In this document: positions 1 to 5,648 of the stretch, piece by piece | How positions within the stretch are numbered: position 1 is the stretch's first letter | Layout of the letters: the number at the start of each line of letters is the position of its first letter | NCBI GenBank assembly: GCA_964440305.1 | Contig: CAYTRS010000022.1 | Location: 1-9,783, forward strand | Origin: CAYTRS01 sp964440305 | GTDB lineage: Bacteria; Patescibacteriota; Minisyncoccia; Moranbacterales; JAKLHP01 | Direction: 5' to 3' | DNA: 9,783 nucleotides | The notes under the pieces: model-generated | What the model was told of the DNA's origin: nothing | Databases searched by the model: none | What the model saw: the letters and a program-made list of their open reading frames with translations, nothing else | Translations under genes and position numbers: made by a program

Positions 1-11
1 AGGGACATTAA

Positions 12-37
12 AAAACGCACCAAAAAGGGTGCGTTTT
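12..37. terminator. Intrinsic terminator hairpin, possibly bidirectional
   Basis: A perfect 10-bp stem (12-21 with 28-37, core ACGCACC/GGTGCGT) closes a 6-nt loop. On the plus strand it runs into TTTT; on the minus strand the A-run at 10-15 becomes a U-run. It probably ends a gene lying left of the window and insulates the promoter that follows. Which strand it serves cannot be decided here. Confidence 0.7.
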
Positions 38-41
38 GCGT

Positions 42-70
42 TTGATTTTCTCGCTTAAGCGGAGTATAAT
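42..70 (+). promoter_or_regulatory. Sigma70-type promoter for the GIY-YIG/AbrB unit
   Basis: TTGATT (42-47), a 17-bp spacer and a perfect TATAAT (65-70) form a near-consensus promoter just after the terminator. The predicted start lies near 77, giving a leader of about 70 nt before the ATG at 146. The 12-bp tandem repeats begin directly after the -10 box, where a bound protein would block transcription. Confidence 0.65.
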
Positions 71-72
71 TT

Positions 73-108
73 TAATACTTACTTTAATACTTACCTTGAT
101 ACTTATTT
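73..108 (+). repeat. Three tandem 12-bp repeats at the transcription start
   Basis: Units TAATACTTACTT (73-84), TAATACTTACCT (85-96) and TGATACTTATTT (97-108) follow head to tail; the first two differ at one position. One helical turn is about 10.5 bp, so the sites lie on roughly one face of the helix, as for a multi-site operator. The neighbouring AbrB-like protein is an obvious candidate ligand, but this is inference. Confidence 0.6.
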
Positions 109-122
109 ACCCTGTTAAATAA
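109..122 (+). repeat. Left arm of a 14-bp inverted repeat around the GIY-YIG gene
   Basis: ACCCTGTTAAATAA is the exact reverse complement of 385-398. It lies just after the 12-bp tandem repeats and before the nuclease start codon. Perfect identity over 14 bp around a single nuclease gene suggests either element ends or a long-range RNA stem that could hide the start of the second gene. Confidence 0.7.
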
Positions 123-145
123 TTTTAAATTTTTCCATAATCTGT

Positions 146-400
146 ATGCAATATGTTTATGCTTTGAGAAGCGATAAAGACAATAAAAATTATGTAGGTT
201 ATACTAAAAATTTAAAATTAAGATTTGAGAAGCACCAAAAAGGACTCGTGCCTTCAACAAGAGAAAGACGACCTCTGAAACTGATTTATTATGAGGCATG
301 TCTTAATCAACAAGATGCCACGAATCGTGAAAAATATTTGAAAACATATCTTGGCAAAATGTTTTTAAAAAAGCGCCTCAAATCTTATTTAACAGGGTGA
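146..400 (+). CDS. Single-domain GIY-YIG endonuclease (YhbQ/UvrC-N type)
   Basis: An 84-residue protein that is nothing but a GIY-YIG nuclease domain. Visible are the YVY of the GIY strand (residues 3-5), the YVGYT of the YIG strand (16-20), the catalytic-type Arg26 with His30 on the following helix, and the metal-binding Glu62 in NREKYLK. The family cuts or nicks DNA using one divalent metal. Free-standing members of this size are common in bacteria, and their role (repair, homing-like or defence) is mostly unsettled. The ATG at 146 is chosen because MQYVYALRS matches the usual family start; no Shine-Dalgarno is seen. The stop TGA (398-400) lies at the right arm of a 14-bp inverted repeat, and the next gene starts on the very next base in the same frame. 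Confidence 0.9.
   Translation: MQYVYALRSDKDNKNYVGYTKNLKLRFEKHQKGLVPSTRERRPLKLIYYEACLNQQDATNREKYLKTYLGKMFLKKRLKSYLTG
385..398 (+). repeat. Right arm of the 14-bp inverted repeat
   Basis: TTATTTAACAGGGT is the perfect reverse complement of 109-122. It codes for the last residues of the nuclease (the LTG tail), and its final T is the first base of the TGA stop. The AbrB-like ATG lies 2 nt past the arm, so pairing with the left arm in the mRNA would enclose the junction between the two genes. Confidence 0.7.
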
Positions 401-604
401 ATGAAACTGAAAAATAAAAATATAAGGAAGATTACCAGAGTGGGGAAGACGAGCCTTATGGTGACTATCCCCAAAGAAATGGCCGCGGAACTCGGCTGGA
501 AAGAAAAGCAGAAAGTCACGGTCAAAAAAGTCCATGGTGGTGTTTTGATCAGGGATTGGAAAAAAAATAACCGGAAAATAACAAAAACCCGCCATTTATC
601 ATGA
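401..604 (+). CDS. SpoVT/AbrB (MazE-like) DNA-binding protein
   Basis: A 67-residue protein whose residues 11-50 fit the swapped-hairpin AbrB/MazE/SpoVT fold: a beta strand (ITRVGKTSLMVTIP), the diagnostic P-K-E followed by a short helix and LGW (24-33), then KQKVTVKKVHGGVLI. Proteins of this fold bind DNA as dimers and act as transcription regulators or antitoxins. It begins directly after the nuclease TGA with no separate ribosome site, so translation probably depends on termination-reinitiation. A fused product would arise if the TGA were read through. The last codons and the TGA stop (602-604) fall inside a dispersed repeat (599-615), so the C-terminal tail may have been altered by it. 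Basic and small; autoregulation through the upstream 12-bp repeats is plausible but unproven. Confidence 0.8.
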   Translation: MKLKNKNIRKITRVGKTSLMVTIPKEMAAELGWKEKQKVTVKKVHGGVLIRDWKKNNRKITKTRHLS

Positions 605-615
605 GCATAGTCGAA
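599..615 (-). repeat. Dispersed repeat copy, TTCGACTATGCTCATGA on minus strand
   Basis: The minus-strand sequence matches 2754-2770 at 16 of 17 positions. This copy overlaps the end of the AbrB-like gene and contains its stop codon. I associate such TTCGACTATGCTCAGGA strings with high-copy repeats in Patescibacteria. That association is memory-based and needs a genome search. Confidence 0.6.
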
Positions 616-637
616 TGAAAGCCCTCGGCGTGCCGGT

Positions 638-676
638 CCGCCCCGTTTATGCCGATGAGGCATATTTATGGGGTGG
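638..676 (+). repeat. GC-rich palindromic element with GATGA loop
   Basis: The inner hairpin TATGCC-GATGA-GGCATA (648-664) has a 6-bp stem and 5-nt loop. An outer arm CCGCCCC (638-644) pairs with GGGGTGG (670-676), with one G-U pair. No T-run follows, so it is not a standard terminator, though it may protect the 3' end of the upstream mRNA. The core is shared with the element at 6239-6255. The stretch 605-745 holds no gene. Confidence 0.55.
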
Positions 677-731
677 CAGAATTGTTTAAATAATATAGCA
701 AAAAAGATTATTCAAAATTAGAAAAAATTGA

Positions 732-737
732 TATAAT
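732..737 (+). promoter_or_regulatory. -10 box giving a leaderless or near-leaderless methyltransferase mRNA
   Basis: A perfect TATAAT ends 8 nt before the methyltransferase ATG (746). With the usual 6-7 nt to the start point, transcription would begin at about 744-746, on or beside the start codon. The -35 region is poor (TTCAAA at 711-716, spacer 15). No ribosome site could fit on such a transcript. Confidence 0.5.
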
Positions 738-745
738 AAGGTTAT

Positions 746-1918
746 ATGAATAGAAACCAAAAACATCTAAATCATATAGACGCCATTAACCTTGGATCTT
801 ATTATACTCCGGAGGTTATTGTTGATTTAGCTTATTCTATTTTACAAAAAAATATTAAAGATATTAAAGATTTTTCAATAATAGATTCTTCTTGTGGTTA
901 CGGTTCGTTTTTGGCAAGAAACAACATTGCGAAAAGATTGATTGGAGCCGATATTGATCAAAAAGCCATTTCTGAAGCAAAAAAAATAATTAGCGAAGTT
1001 GATTTTATCTGTCAAAATTCTCTTTTGAATGTTAATCGTCCAAGTTTAAGGATTAAGAATGATGAAAAAATTATAACCATAGGTAACCCTCCATATAACG
1101 ATACGACATCCATAATTCGTAATTCCATTAAAGATACTTCCATCCAGGACAAAATTGATGCCGACATAAAAACTAGGGATTTAGGTATGTCATTTTTGTT
1201 GTCTTACGATAAACTTAAAGCGGATTATGTTTGTGTTTTACATCCTTTATCTTATTTAATCAAAAAAGCCAATTTCACCCTGCTTTCAAAATTCGCCAAA
1301 AACTATAAATTAATTGACGGAATAATCATAAGCAGTCATGAATTTTCTGATACTTCTCGCGGAATGGCCTTTCCGATTTTAATCGCCCTTTACAAGAGGG
1401 ATGAAGAAGGAATGGGCTATGATTATATTCAAAATTATCAGTTTAAAGTAAAAAATGATGGCGTCTTTCGTTTAAAAGATTTTGATACGATAGTCAACTA
1501 CGTTCAAAAATATCCAAATAAAAAATTTTTAAATAAAAATGACAAGCCGGTAGCAAAGTTTTGGACTTTAAGAGATATAAATGCTCTTAAGCGCAACAGA
1601 ACTTTTATTAATGAGGATACTTATAATACCGTTTATGTGTTAATGGAAAAACTGCCTTATTATTGCTACATCGATATTTTTAAACAATATACGGACAGAA
1701 TGCCTTATTTCATTGGAAATTGTGATGTGATAATTGATAATGAAAAATTCGGAAAAATGAAAGAATGTTTTGTTGCCCAAAGTGTTCACACAAATCCGGT
1801 ATTAAAAAATAAATTTAGGTTTAGAGAAATTCCAGATGCAAAATTAAAAATAGATAACTATTTTAAAGAACTGCTAGAAAGTAAATTTGGAAAAAAATAT
1901 GCCACAAATTTTAATTAA
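746..1918 (+). CDS. Gamma-type N6-adenine DNA methyltransferase of a type II RM system
   Basis: A 390-residue protein that should transfer a methyl group from S-adenosylmethionine to the N6 of adenine in a specific DNA sequence. Motif order X-I-II-IV marks the gamma class, as in M.TaqI. GSYYTPE (17-23) corresponds to motif X, DSSCGYGSF (47-55) to motif I of the AdoMet pocket, ADID (68-71) to the acidic motif II, and GNPPY (113-117) to catalytic motif IV. The segment after about residue 220 has no recognised motif and probably holds the target-recognition part, so the recognised DNA sequence is unknown. Base composition is visibly more AT-rich than typA downstream, consistent with acquisition by transfer. 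The next gene starts 20 nt before this one ends, which implies coupled translation. Length fits a stand-alone type II modification enzyme. Confidence 0.88.
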   Translation: MNRNQKHLNHIDAINLGSYYTPEVIVDLAYSILQKNIKDIKDFSIIDSSCGYGSFLARNNIAKRLIGADIDQKAISEAKKIISEVDFICQNSLLNVNRPSLRIKNDEKIITIGNPPYNDTTSIIRNSIKDTSIQDKIDADIKTRDLGMSFLLSYDKLKADYVCVLHPLSYLIKKANFTLLSKFAKNYKLIDGIIISSHEFSDTSRGMAFPILIALYKRDEEGMGYDYIQNYQFKVKNDGVFRLKDFDTIVNYVQKYPNKKFLNKNDKPVAKFWTLRDINALKRNRTFINEDTYNTVYVLMEKLPYYCYIDIFKQYTDRMPYFIGNCDVIIDNEKFGKMKECFVAQSVHTNPVLKNKFRFREIPDAKLKIDNYFKELLESKFGKKYATNFN

Positions 1919-2660
1919 AAAAGACAAACATATAATAGAAATACCAATTTTATTAACCGCTGTTAGCGGAAAGATTCGCATTAAAAACCGATCAATCTTG
2001 AATGAGTATGGAACGCCAGTAGCAGTTAAAAGAGACGGTTTCTTATTGAGCAATTATGTTGAATGGCAAATTGGCTATGATGTGGTTAAGAAGGAAACAG
2101 AAAAGCTCGCAGAATCATCGCTACCTGAAACTAAATTTATTGGAGCAAATGGAAAAGTCAAAGCACTTTATGAATTATCAGAATATATTTGGTATTTTTA
2201 TAAATGGAACATCATAACCAGAGAAGAGTTGGAAAGTGTTATCGCTTATCTTAATTCAATACAAGACCATGATTTAATTGATAATAATTCTGAGTTGCAA
2301 ATTGATCGTAGCCATCCTATTGAGAAAAATATAAATGGATTTGATTTTGAATATACTCAGGTTAAATACCCTCTTTTAATTTACAAGTTTAATGGGTATG
2401 AAATAATTACCGAAATAAAGATTACCGAAAAGCAATATGCAGTTGGCACACAACCAATGTTGTATTTATGTTTTCCAATCACAGAATTAAAATCAAAAAT
2501 TAATTTAATCGGACGATGCGCTGAAATAAAAGAAATTGCCTATTTTGAAATTTCAGAAAGCAACATCAAAGTATTTTTGGAAATGCTAAAAATGTTTGGC
2601 ATTCTATCTAAAAACCACAAACACGATATTCTGCAAATTATCAATACGATTATAAAATAA
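1899..2660 (+). CDS. Unrecognised protein, candidate restriction endonuclease partner
   Basis: A 253-residue protein I cannot assign to a family by sight. The ATG at 1899 lies inside the methyltransferase gene (20-nt overlap, different frame); a TTG at 1887 is an alternative start. Position, size and tight overlap suggest the restriction enzyme of a type II system that cuts DNA left unmethylated by its neighbour. A possible PD-(D/E)XK-like site is E172-I-K174 at the end of a predicted beta strand (YEIITEIKIT), with Asp149 or Glu168 as upstream acidic candidates. No clear PD dipeptide is present. A helical region rich in aromatics (about 85-120, YELSEYIWYFYKW) precedes it. It is AT-rich like the methyltransferase. 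It could instead be a regulatory or accessory protein, so endonuclease is an inference from context. Confidence 0.6.
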   Translation: MPQILIKKDKHIIEIPILLTAVSGKIRIKNRSILNEYGTPVAVKRDGFLLSNYVEWQIGYDVVKKETEKLAESSLPETKFIGANGKVKALYELSEYIWYFYKWNIITREELESVIAYLNSIQDHDLIDNNSELQIDRSHPIEKNINGFDFEYTQVKYPLLIYKFNGYEIITEIKITEKQYAVGTQPMLYLCFPITELKSKINLIGRCAEIKEIAYFEISESNIKVFLEMLKMFGILSKNHKHDILQIINTIIK

Positions 2661-2718
2661 TCTCAACATTAAAGAAATTTACTAAAATTGGCGGCGCACC
2701 AATGAAGTTGGCACGACC

Positions 2719-2770
2719 TGCCTACGCCAAGGCTACGGCAAGGCACGAAGTCCTTCGACTATGCTCAGGA
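2719..2770 (+). repeat. GC-rich dispersed repeat cluster
   Basis: A GC-rich island in an AT-rich intergenic stretch. Two imperfect 11-nt tandem units (2720-2730 and 2731-2741, 9 of 11 identical) are followed by TTCGACTATGCTCAGGA (2754-2770), which recurs inverted at 599-615. Translated in one frame it gives the PAYAKATAR peptide that I recall from many Patescibacteria pseudo-ORFs. It is probably a repeat insertion site rather than a gene. Confidence 0.6.
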
Positions 2771-2819
2771 CAAGTTTCGGCGACGGTTAAAATTCAGCGT
2801 TTGGAACAAGTAAAATTAG

Positions 2820-2848
2820 TTGACATTTACCATTTTTTTATTTATAAT
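2820..2848 (+). promoter_or_regulatory. Perfect-consensus sigma70 promoter for typA
   Basis: TTGACA (2820-2825), a 17-bp spacer and TATAAT (2843-2848) match the consensus at all twelve positions. Transcription should start near 2855, leaving a leader of about 50 nt before the typA ATG at 2907. This is the strongest promoter in the window and suits a core translation-associated GTPase. Confidence 0.8.
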
Positions 2849-2866
2849 TTCAAAAGTAGTTTGATT

Positions 2867-2889
2867 CTGCTGCGTGACGGCAGTTTTTT
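2867..2889 (+). terminator. Terminator-like hairpin in the typA leader (possible attenuator)
   Basis: CTGCTG (2867-2872) pairs with CGGCAG (2878-2883), including one G-U pair, around the loop CGTGA, and six T residues follow directly. It lies between the typA promoter and its start codon, so as a terminator it would control read-through into typA. The stem is short, so its strength is uncertain. Confidence 0.4.
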
Positions 2890-2906
2890 GTTTAAATTTG
2901 ATTTTT

Positions 2907-4688
2907 ATGGAAATTAGAAATATTGCAATCATTGCCCATGTTGACCATGGGAAAACAACCCTGACAGATGCCATAATGAAGCAAACTGGAGCATTGGAAG
3001 ACGAAAATGCCAGTATGGATTCTTATGCGCTGGAAAAGGAAAGGGGTATTACGATTTATTCAAAAAATACTTCTGTTTTTTATCGCGGAACGAAAATAAA
3101 TATCGTGGATACTCCGGGACATGCCGATTTCGGATCGGAAGTGGAACGAGTTTTGCGATCCATTGATAGTGTCCTTTTGGTGGTGGACGCTCAAGAGGGT
3201 CCGATGCCTCAAACGAGATTTGTTTTGAAAAAATCTTTGGAACTGGGGTTGAAGCCGATTGTGGTTATTAATAAAATAGACAAGCCGGCAGCTAATCCCA
3301 GCATGGCTCAGGAAAAAGTCTTTGAGCTTTTTCTTGATTTGGGAGCGACAGATGAACAGTTGGATTTTACGACAATATATTCCATAGGAAAAATGGGAAT
3401 AGCCAAAGAGCATCTGGATGACGAATCCAGCGATCTTACTCCGCTTTTGGATATGATTCTTCTTAAGGTTAAGCCGGTGGAAGCTAAAATAGAAAATGAT
3501 TTTTGCTTTCAGCCTTTTAATTTGGGTTATGATAATTTTCTCGGACGGCTGGCTATCGGAAGAATTTATGAAGGAACTGTCAGAATGGGCGACACCCTTA
3601 TAATCAAAAAGTTAAACGGAAAATCAGAAACCGGAAGAGTGACAAAAATATTTACCTTCAAGGGCGTTAAGAGGAATGAAGTGCAGGAAGCGTATGCCGG
3701 AGATATTGTCATGATTTCAGGATTTCCCGGAATTGATATTGGAGAAACTCTTTGCAAAAAAGAAGAACAAGAAGCGCTTCCGGCGATTTCTGTTGATGAA
3801 CCGACCATATCTTTGAATTTTATGGTTAACAGTTCTCCGTTTGCCGGACGTGAAGGAGAATTTGTCACCAACAATCAAATACGCGAGCGCTTGGAAAAAG
3901 AAATAGAAGTGAATGTCGGGCTTAGAATAGATTTTATGTCTGATTCTTATAAGGTTTATGGAAGGGGAGAGCTTCAAGTTTCCATACTTCTTGAAAATAT
4001 GAGGCGAGAGGGATATGAAATTCAAGTTTCTCAGCCTCAAGTTATCATGAAAGAAGAGGGTGGCAAGAAAAAGGAGCCATTTGAGGAGGTGATCATAGAT
4101 GTTCCGGATATTCTTTCAGGGGCGGTTATTGGAAAAATGGGAAAAAGAAAGGGCAATATGATTAGTATGGAAAAAAACGGAAGCCAAACGAGGATGGTTT
4201 TTGAAATTCCCACCAGGGGCCTTTTGGGATATCGCAGTGAATTTATCATTGACACTAAGGGAGAAGGAATTCTTTGCTCTAGAGTTATCGGATACAGGGA
4301 GCATGTCGGAGAAATCAGCCGGCGCGATGTGGGATCAATGATTTCAATGGCGACGGGAAAGGCTCTGGGATTTTCTTTGTATAATCTTCAAGAACGAGGT
4401 ACTCTGTATATAAGGCCGGCAACGGAGGTATATGAGGGAATGGTTATCGGAAACGCATCCAAGGGGGATGATATGGCGGTAAATCCGATAAAGGGAAAAC
4501 AGCTTACCAATATGCGGGCATCCGGATCTGATGATGCCATTCAACTTACTCCGCCGTTTGAACTTACGATTGAAAGAGGAATGGAAGTTATGGCCGAAGA
4601 CGAATATTTGGAAATAACGCCCAAAAGCGTCAGACTCCGCAAGAAATTTTTGACTGAAATAGAGAGAAAAAGATCAAAAAGAAATTAA
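2907..4688 (+). CDS. typA: Translational GTPase TypA/BipA
   Basis: A 593-residue ribosome-associated GTPase of the EF-G/LepA family; TypA acts in the cytosol in ribosome assembly and stress or cold adaptation. All hallmarks are present: P-loop AHVDHGKTT (10-18), switch I ERGIT (45-49), DTPGH (68-72) and NKID (122-125). The G5 position reads YSIGKMG near 158-164, where SA is more usual. After the G domain come the beta-barrel domain II (about 195-290), the EF-G-like domains III and V, and the TypA-specific C-terminal domain ending TPKSVRLRKKFLTEIERKR. Length is normal for the family (about 590-615). The ATG at 2907 is chosen because MEIRNIAIIAHVDHG aligns with the usual start; no Shine-Dalgarno is apparent. 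No terminator follows, so the next gene may be co-transcribed. Confidence 0.97.
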   Translation: MEIRNIAIIAHVDHGKTTLTDAIMKQTGALEDENASMDSYALEKERGITIYSKNTSVFYRGTKINIVDTPGHADFGSEVERVLRSIDSVLLVVDAQEGPMPQTRFVLKKSLELGLKPIVVINKIDKPAANPSMAQEKVFELFLDLGATDEQLDFTTIYSIGKMGIAKEHLDDESSDLTPLLDMILLKVKPVEAKIENDFCFQPFNLGYDNFLGRLAIGRIYEGTVRMGDTLIIKKLNGKSETGRVTKIFTFKGVKRNEVQEAYAGDIVMISGFPGIDIGETLCKKEEQEALPAISVDEPTISLNFMVNSSPFAGREGEFVTNNQIRERLEKEIEVNVGLRIDFMSDSYKVYGRGELQVSILLENMRREGYEIQVSQPQVIMKEEGGKKKEPFEEVIIDVPDILSGAVIGKMGKRKGNMISMEKNGSQTRMVFEIPTRGLLGYRSEFIIDTKGEGILCSRVIGYREHVGEISRRDVGSMISMATGKALGFSLYNLQERGTLYIRPATEVYEGMVIGNASKGDDMAVNPIKGKQLTNMRASGSDDAIQLTPPFELTIERGMEVMAEDEYLEITPKSVRLRKKFLTEIERKRSKRN

Positions 4689-4723
4689 TTTTTTTGAAAT
4701 AAGCCGGATATAAACATCAACCA

Positions 4724-4731
4724 AGGGAGGT
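4724..4731 (+). promoter_or_regulatory. Strong Shine-Dalgarno of the gene after typA
   Basis: AGGGAGGT lies 5 nt before the ATG at 4737. It is the only strong ribosome binding site I see in the window; the other genes have weak or no matches. Confidence 0.75.
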
Positions 4732-4736
4732 GGGAG

Positions 4737-5180
4737 ATGAAAATAGAAAAGTTCTTTGAATGCGCAATAAGGGTTTTCGGAGAAGATTTTGCTTATTTTA
4801 ATCCCGGCAATTATTGTTTTGTTTTAGCTGAAGTTCTTCCTGAGGAAATAAAAATTGGAGAGCTGAACGAATTTGAAATAAGAGCCATTATAATTATTCA
4901 GCATATGACTGATTTGCTGGAAAAAGAAAGAGAGATGATTCCCCAAATAATATCTTTAGTGGGGGAGGAGGAGAAAAACGAGTGGATAAAATTTGAAATG
5001 CTCATATGCAAAACCTATGAATTCAGAATGAACTTTATGGAAAGATTGCTTTACGACTCTCTTATAGAAAGATTTGGAGTTGGAAAATATGTGGCATTCA
5101 GGGAGGGTTTTGTGGTTGTTGAAGCCTTAAAAGAACCCTTTTCTGATTATATGGAACTGAGGAGGGAAATTCCTTGCTAA
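4737..5180 (+). CDS. Conserved-looking hypothetical protein downstream of typA
   Basis: A 147-residue protein that I do not recognise. It is acidic and probably mostly alpha-helical. Its N-terminal third carries an aromatic stretch (FAYFNPGNYCFVLAEV), a long amphipathic helix with several Ile residues follows (about 46-62), and then charged helices rich in Glu and Lys. No signal peptide, membrane span or metal-binding cluster is visible; the few cysteines (9, 27, 91 and the last residue) are scattered. Translation should be efficient given its strong Shine-Dalgarno. It lies 48 nt after typA with no intervening terminator and is closed by a strong one, so it probably sits in the typA transcript. 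A weak TATAAA at 4709-4714 might add its own promoter. Codon use and frame integrity support a real gene. Confidence 0.75.
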   Translation: MKIEKFFECAIRVFGEDFAYFNPGNYCFVLAEVLPEEIKIGELNEFEIRAIIIIQHMTDLLEKEREMIPQIISLVGEEEKNEWIKFEMLICKTYEFRMNFMERLLYDSLIERFGVGKYVAFREGFVVVEALKEPFSDYMELRREIPC

Positions 5181-5188
5181 ATTTTTCG

Positions 5189-5215
5189 GGGAGTCTGAAA
5201 ATCAGACTCCCTTTT
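5189..5215 (+). terminator. Intrinsic terminator ending the typA transcript
   Basis: GGGAGTCTGA (5189-5198) and TCAGACTCCC (5202-5211) form a perfect 10-bp stem around an AAA loop, followed by TTTTCTTTAATTTTT. It begins 8 nt after the preceding stop codon and is a textbook intrinsic terminator on the plus strand. Confidence 0.92.
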
Positions 5216-5231
5216 CTTTAATTTTTATATT

Positions 5232-5237
5232 TATGAT
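5232..5237 (+). promoter_or_regulatory. Possible -10 box for the 5270-6961 gene pair
   Basis: TATGAT lies just after the terminator and about 32 nt before the ATG at 5270. No convincing -35 box precedes it. A promoter is expected here because the terminator separates the following genes from typA. Confidence 0.35.
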
Positions 5238-5269
5238 AAAATTAAAAAGTAAGAAATAAGCTTAAAAAT

Positions 5270-5638
5270 ATGTCTGGAATTGCAGAACAATTGAAGAAAA
5301 AATATCCGGAAGTTATTAGAGTTGCTGTAGAGGAACTTGATATAGCCAAAAAAGAATTGGACCTGAAAAATCCCGAAGGGAGAAACAGGCTTTATGACAG
5401 AATAATCAAAAGAGTCTTGGATGGAAAAATGACAAAAGAAGAACGTAGATATGCTTTTGGTTTTGTGAGAGGGGTCATTGAAAAAATCAAAAAACAGAAA
5501 AAAGAATCAACTCAAGAATACACAATCAAAGACGCATTGGAAGACAGGCAGATGCAAGAAGCAAAAGAACTTCAAATTGAAGATGCCAAGAGAATGCACG
5601 GAGAAGACGGATGGCAGGAAAATTTTAAAATAAGATAA
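5270..5638 (+). CDS. Small highly charged hypothetical protein
   Basis: A 122-residue cytosolic protein with no family I recognise. It is almost wholly helical in appearance and very rich in Lys, Glu, Arg and Asp. Residues 1-75 form one block that ends in a YAFGFVRGVIEKIKK segment. A Lys/Glu/Gln linker follows, then an acidic tail with MQEAKELQIEDAKRMHGEDGW. The tail looks like an exposed, possibly coiled-coil extension. There is no signal peptide or membrane span. It ends 10 nt before the glycosyltransferase ATG, so the two are probably co-transcribed, but the sequence gives no functional link. The start is the first ATG after the terminator; the upstream A-rich stretch has only a weak ribosome site. 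Confidence 0.7.
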   Translation: MSGIAEQLKKKYPEVIRVAVEELDIAKKELDLKNPEGRNRLYDRIIKRVLDGKMTKEERRYAFGFVRGVIEKIKKQKKESTQEYTIKDALEDRQMQEAKELQIEDAKRMHGEDGWQENFKIR

Positions 5639-5648
5639 ATTGATTTTT

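Noticed and set aside
73..108. CRISPR array or replication iterons
   Set aside because: Three 12-bp head-to-tail units without spacers are not CRISPR, and no replication gene or DnaA boxes are present.
146..604. Classical MazEF-type toxin-antitoxin operon
   Set aside because: The order is nuclease first and the nuclease is GIY-YIG, not MazF-like. The AbrB-like protein has no evident antitoxin tail, so the label would overstate the evidence.
146..604. Alternative genetic code with UGA as glycine
   Set aside because: typA and the other long genes use only GGN for their many glycines and contain no in-frame TGA, which would be unlikely in a UGA=Gly genome.
385..663. Two overlapping minus-strand reading frames opposite the AbrB-like gene
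   Set aside because: They are antisense to a well-supported gene, and their coding content includes repeat-derived peptide (SFDYAHDKW). No ribosome site or family match.
1899..2660. HincII-like endonuclease, considered because of the similar length
   Set aside because: The sequence does not resemble what I recall of HincII; only the size agrees.
2702..2917. A 71-codon plus-strand reading frame before typA
   Set aside because: Its first part is translated repeat (PAYAKATAR) and the rest runs through the typA promoter and leader hairpin, so it is not a gene.
3060..4544. Several minus-strand reading frames opposite typA
   Set aside because: All are shadows of the strongly conserved TypA coding frame and have low-complexity Phe/Ser/Ile-rich translations.
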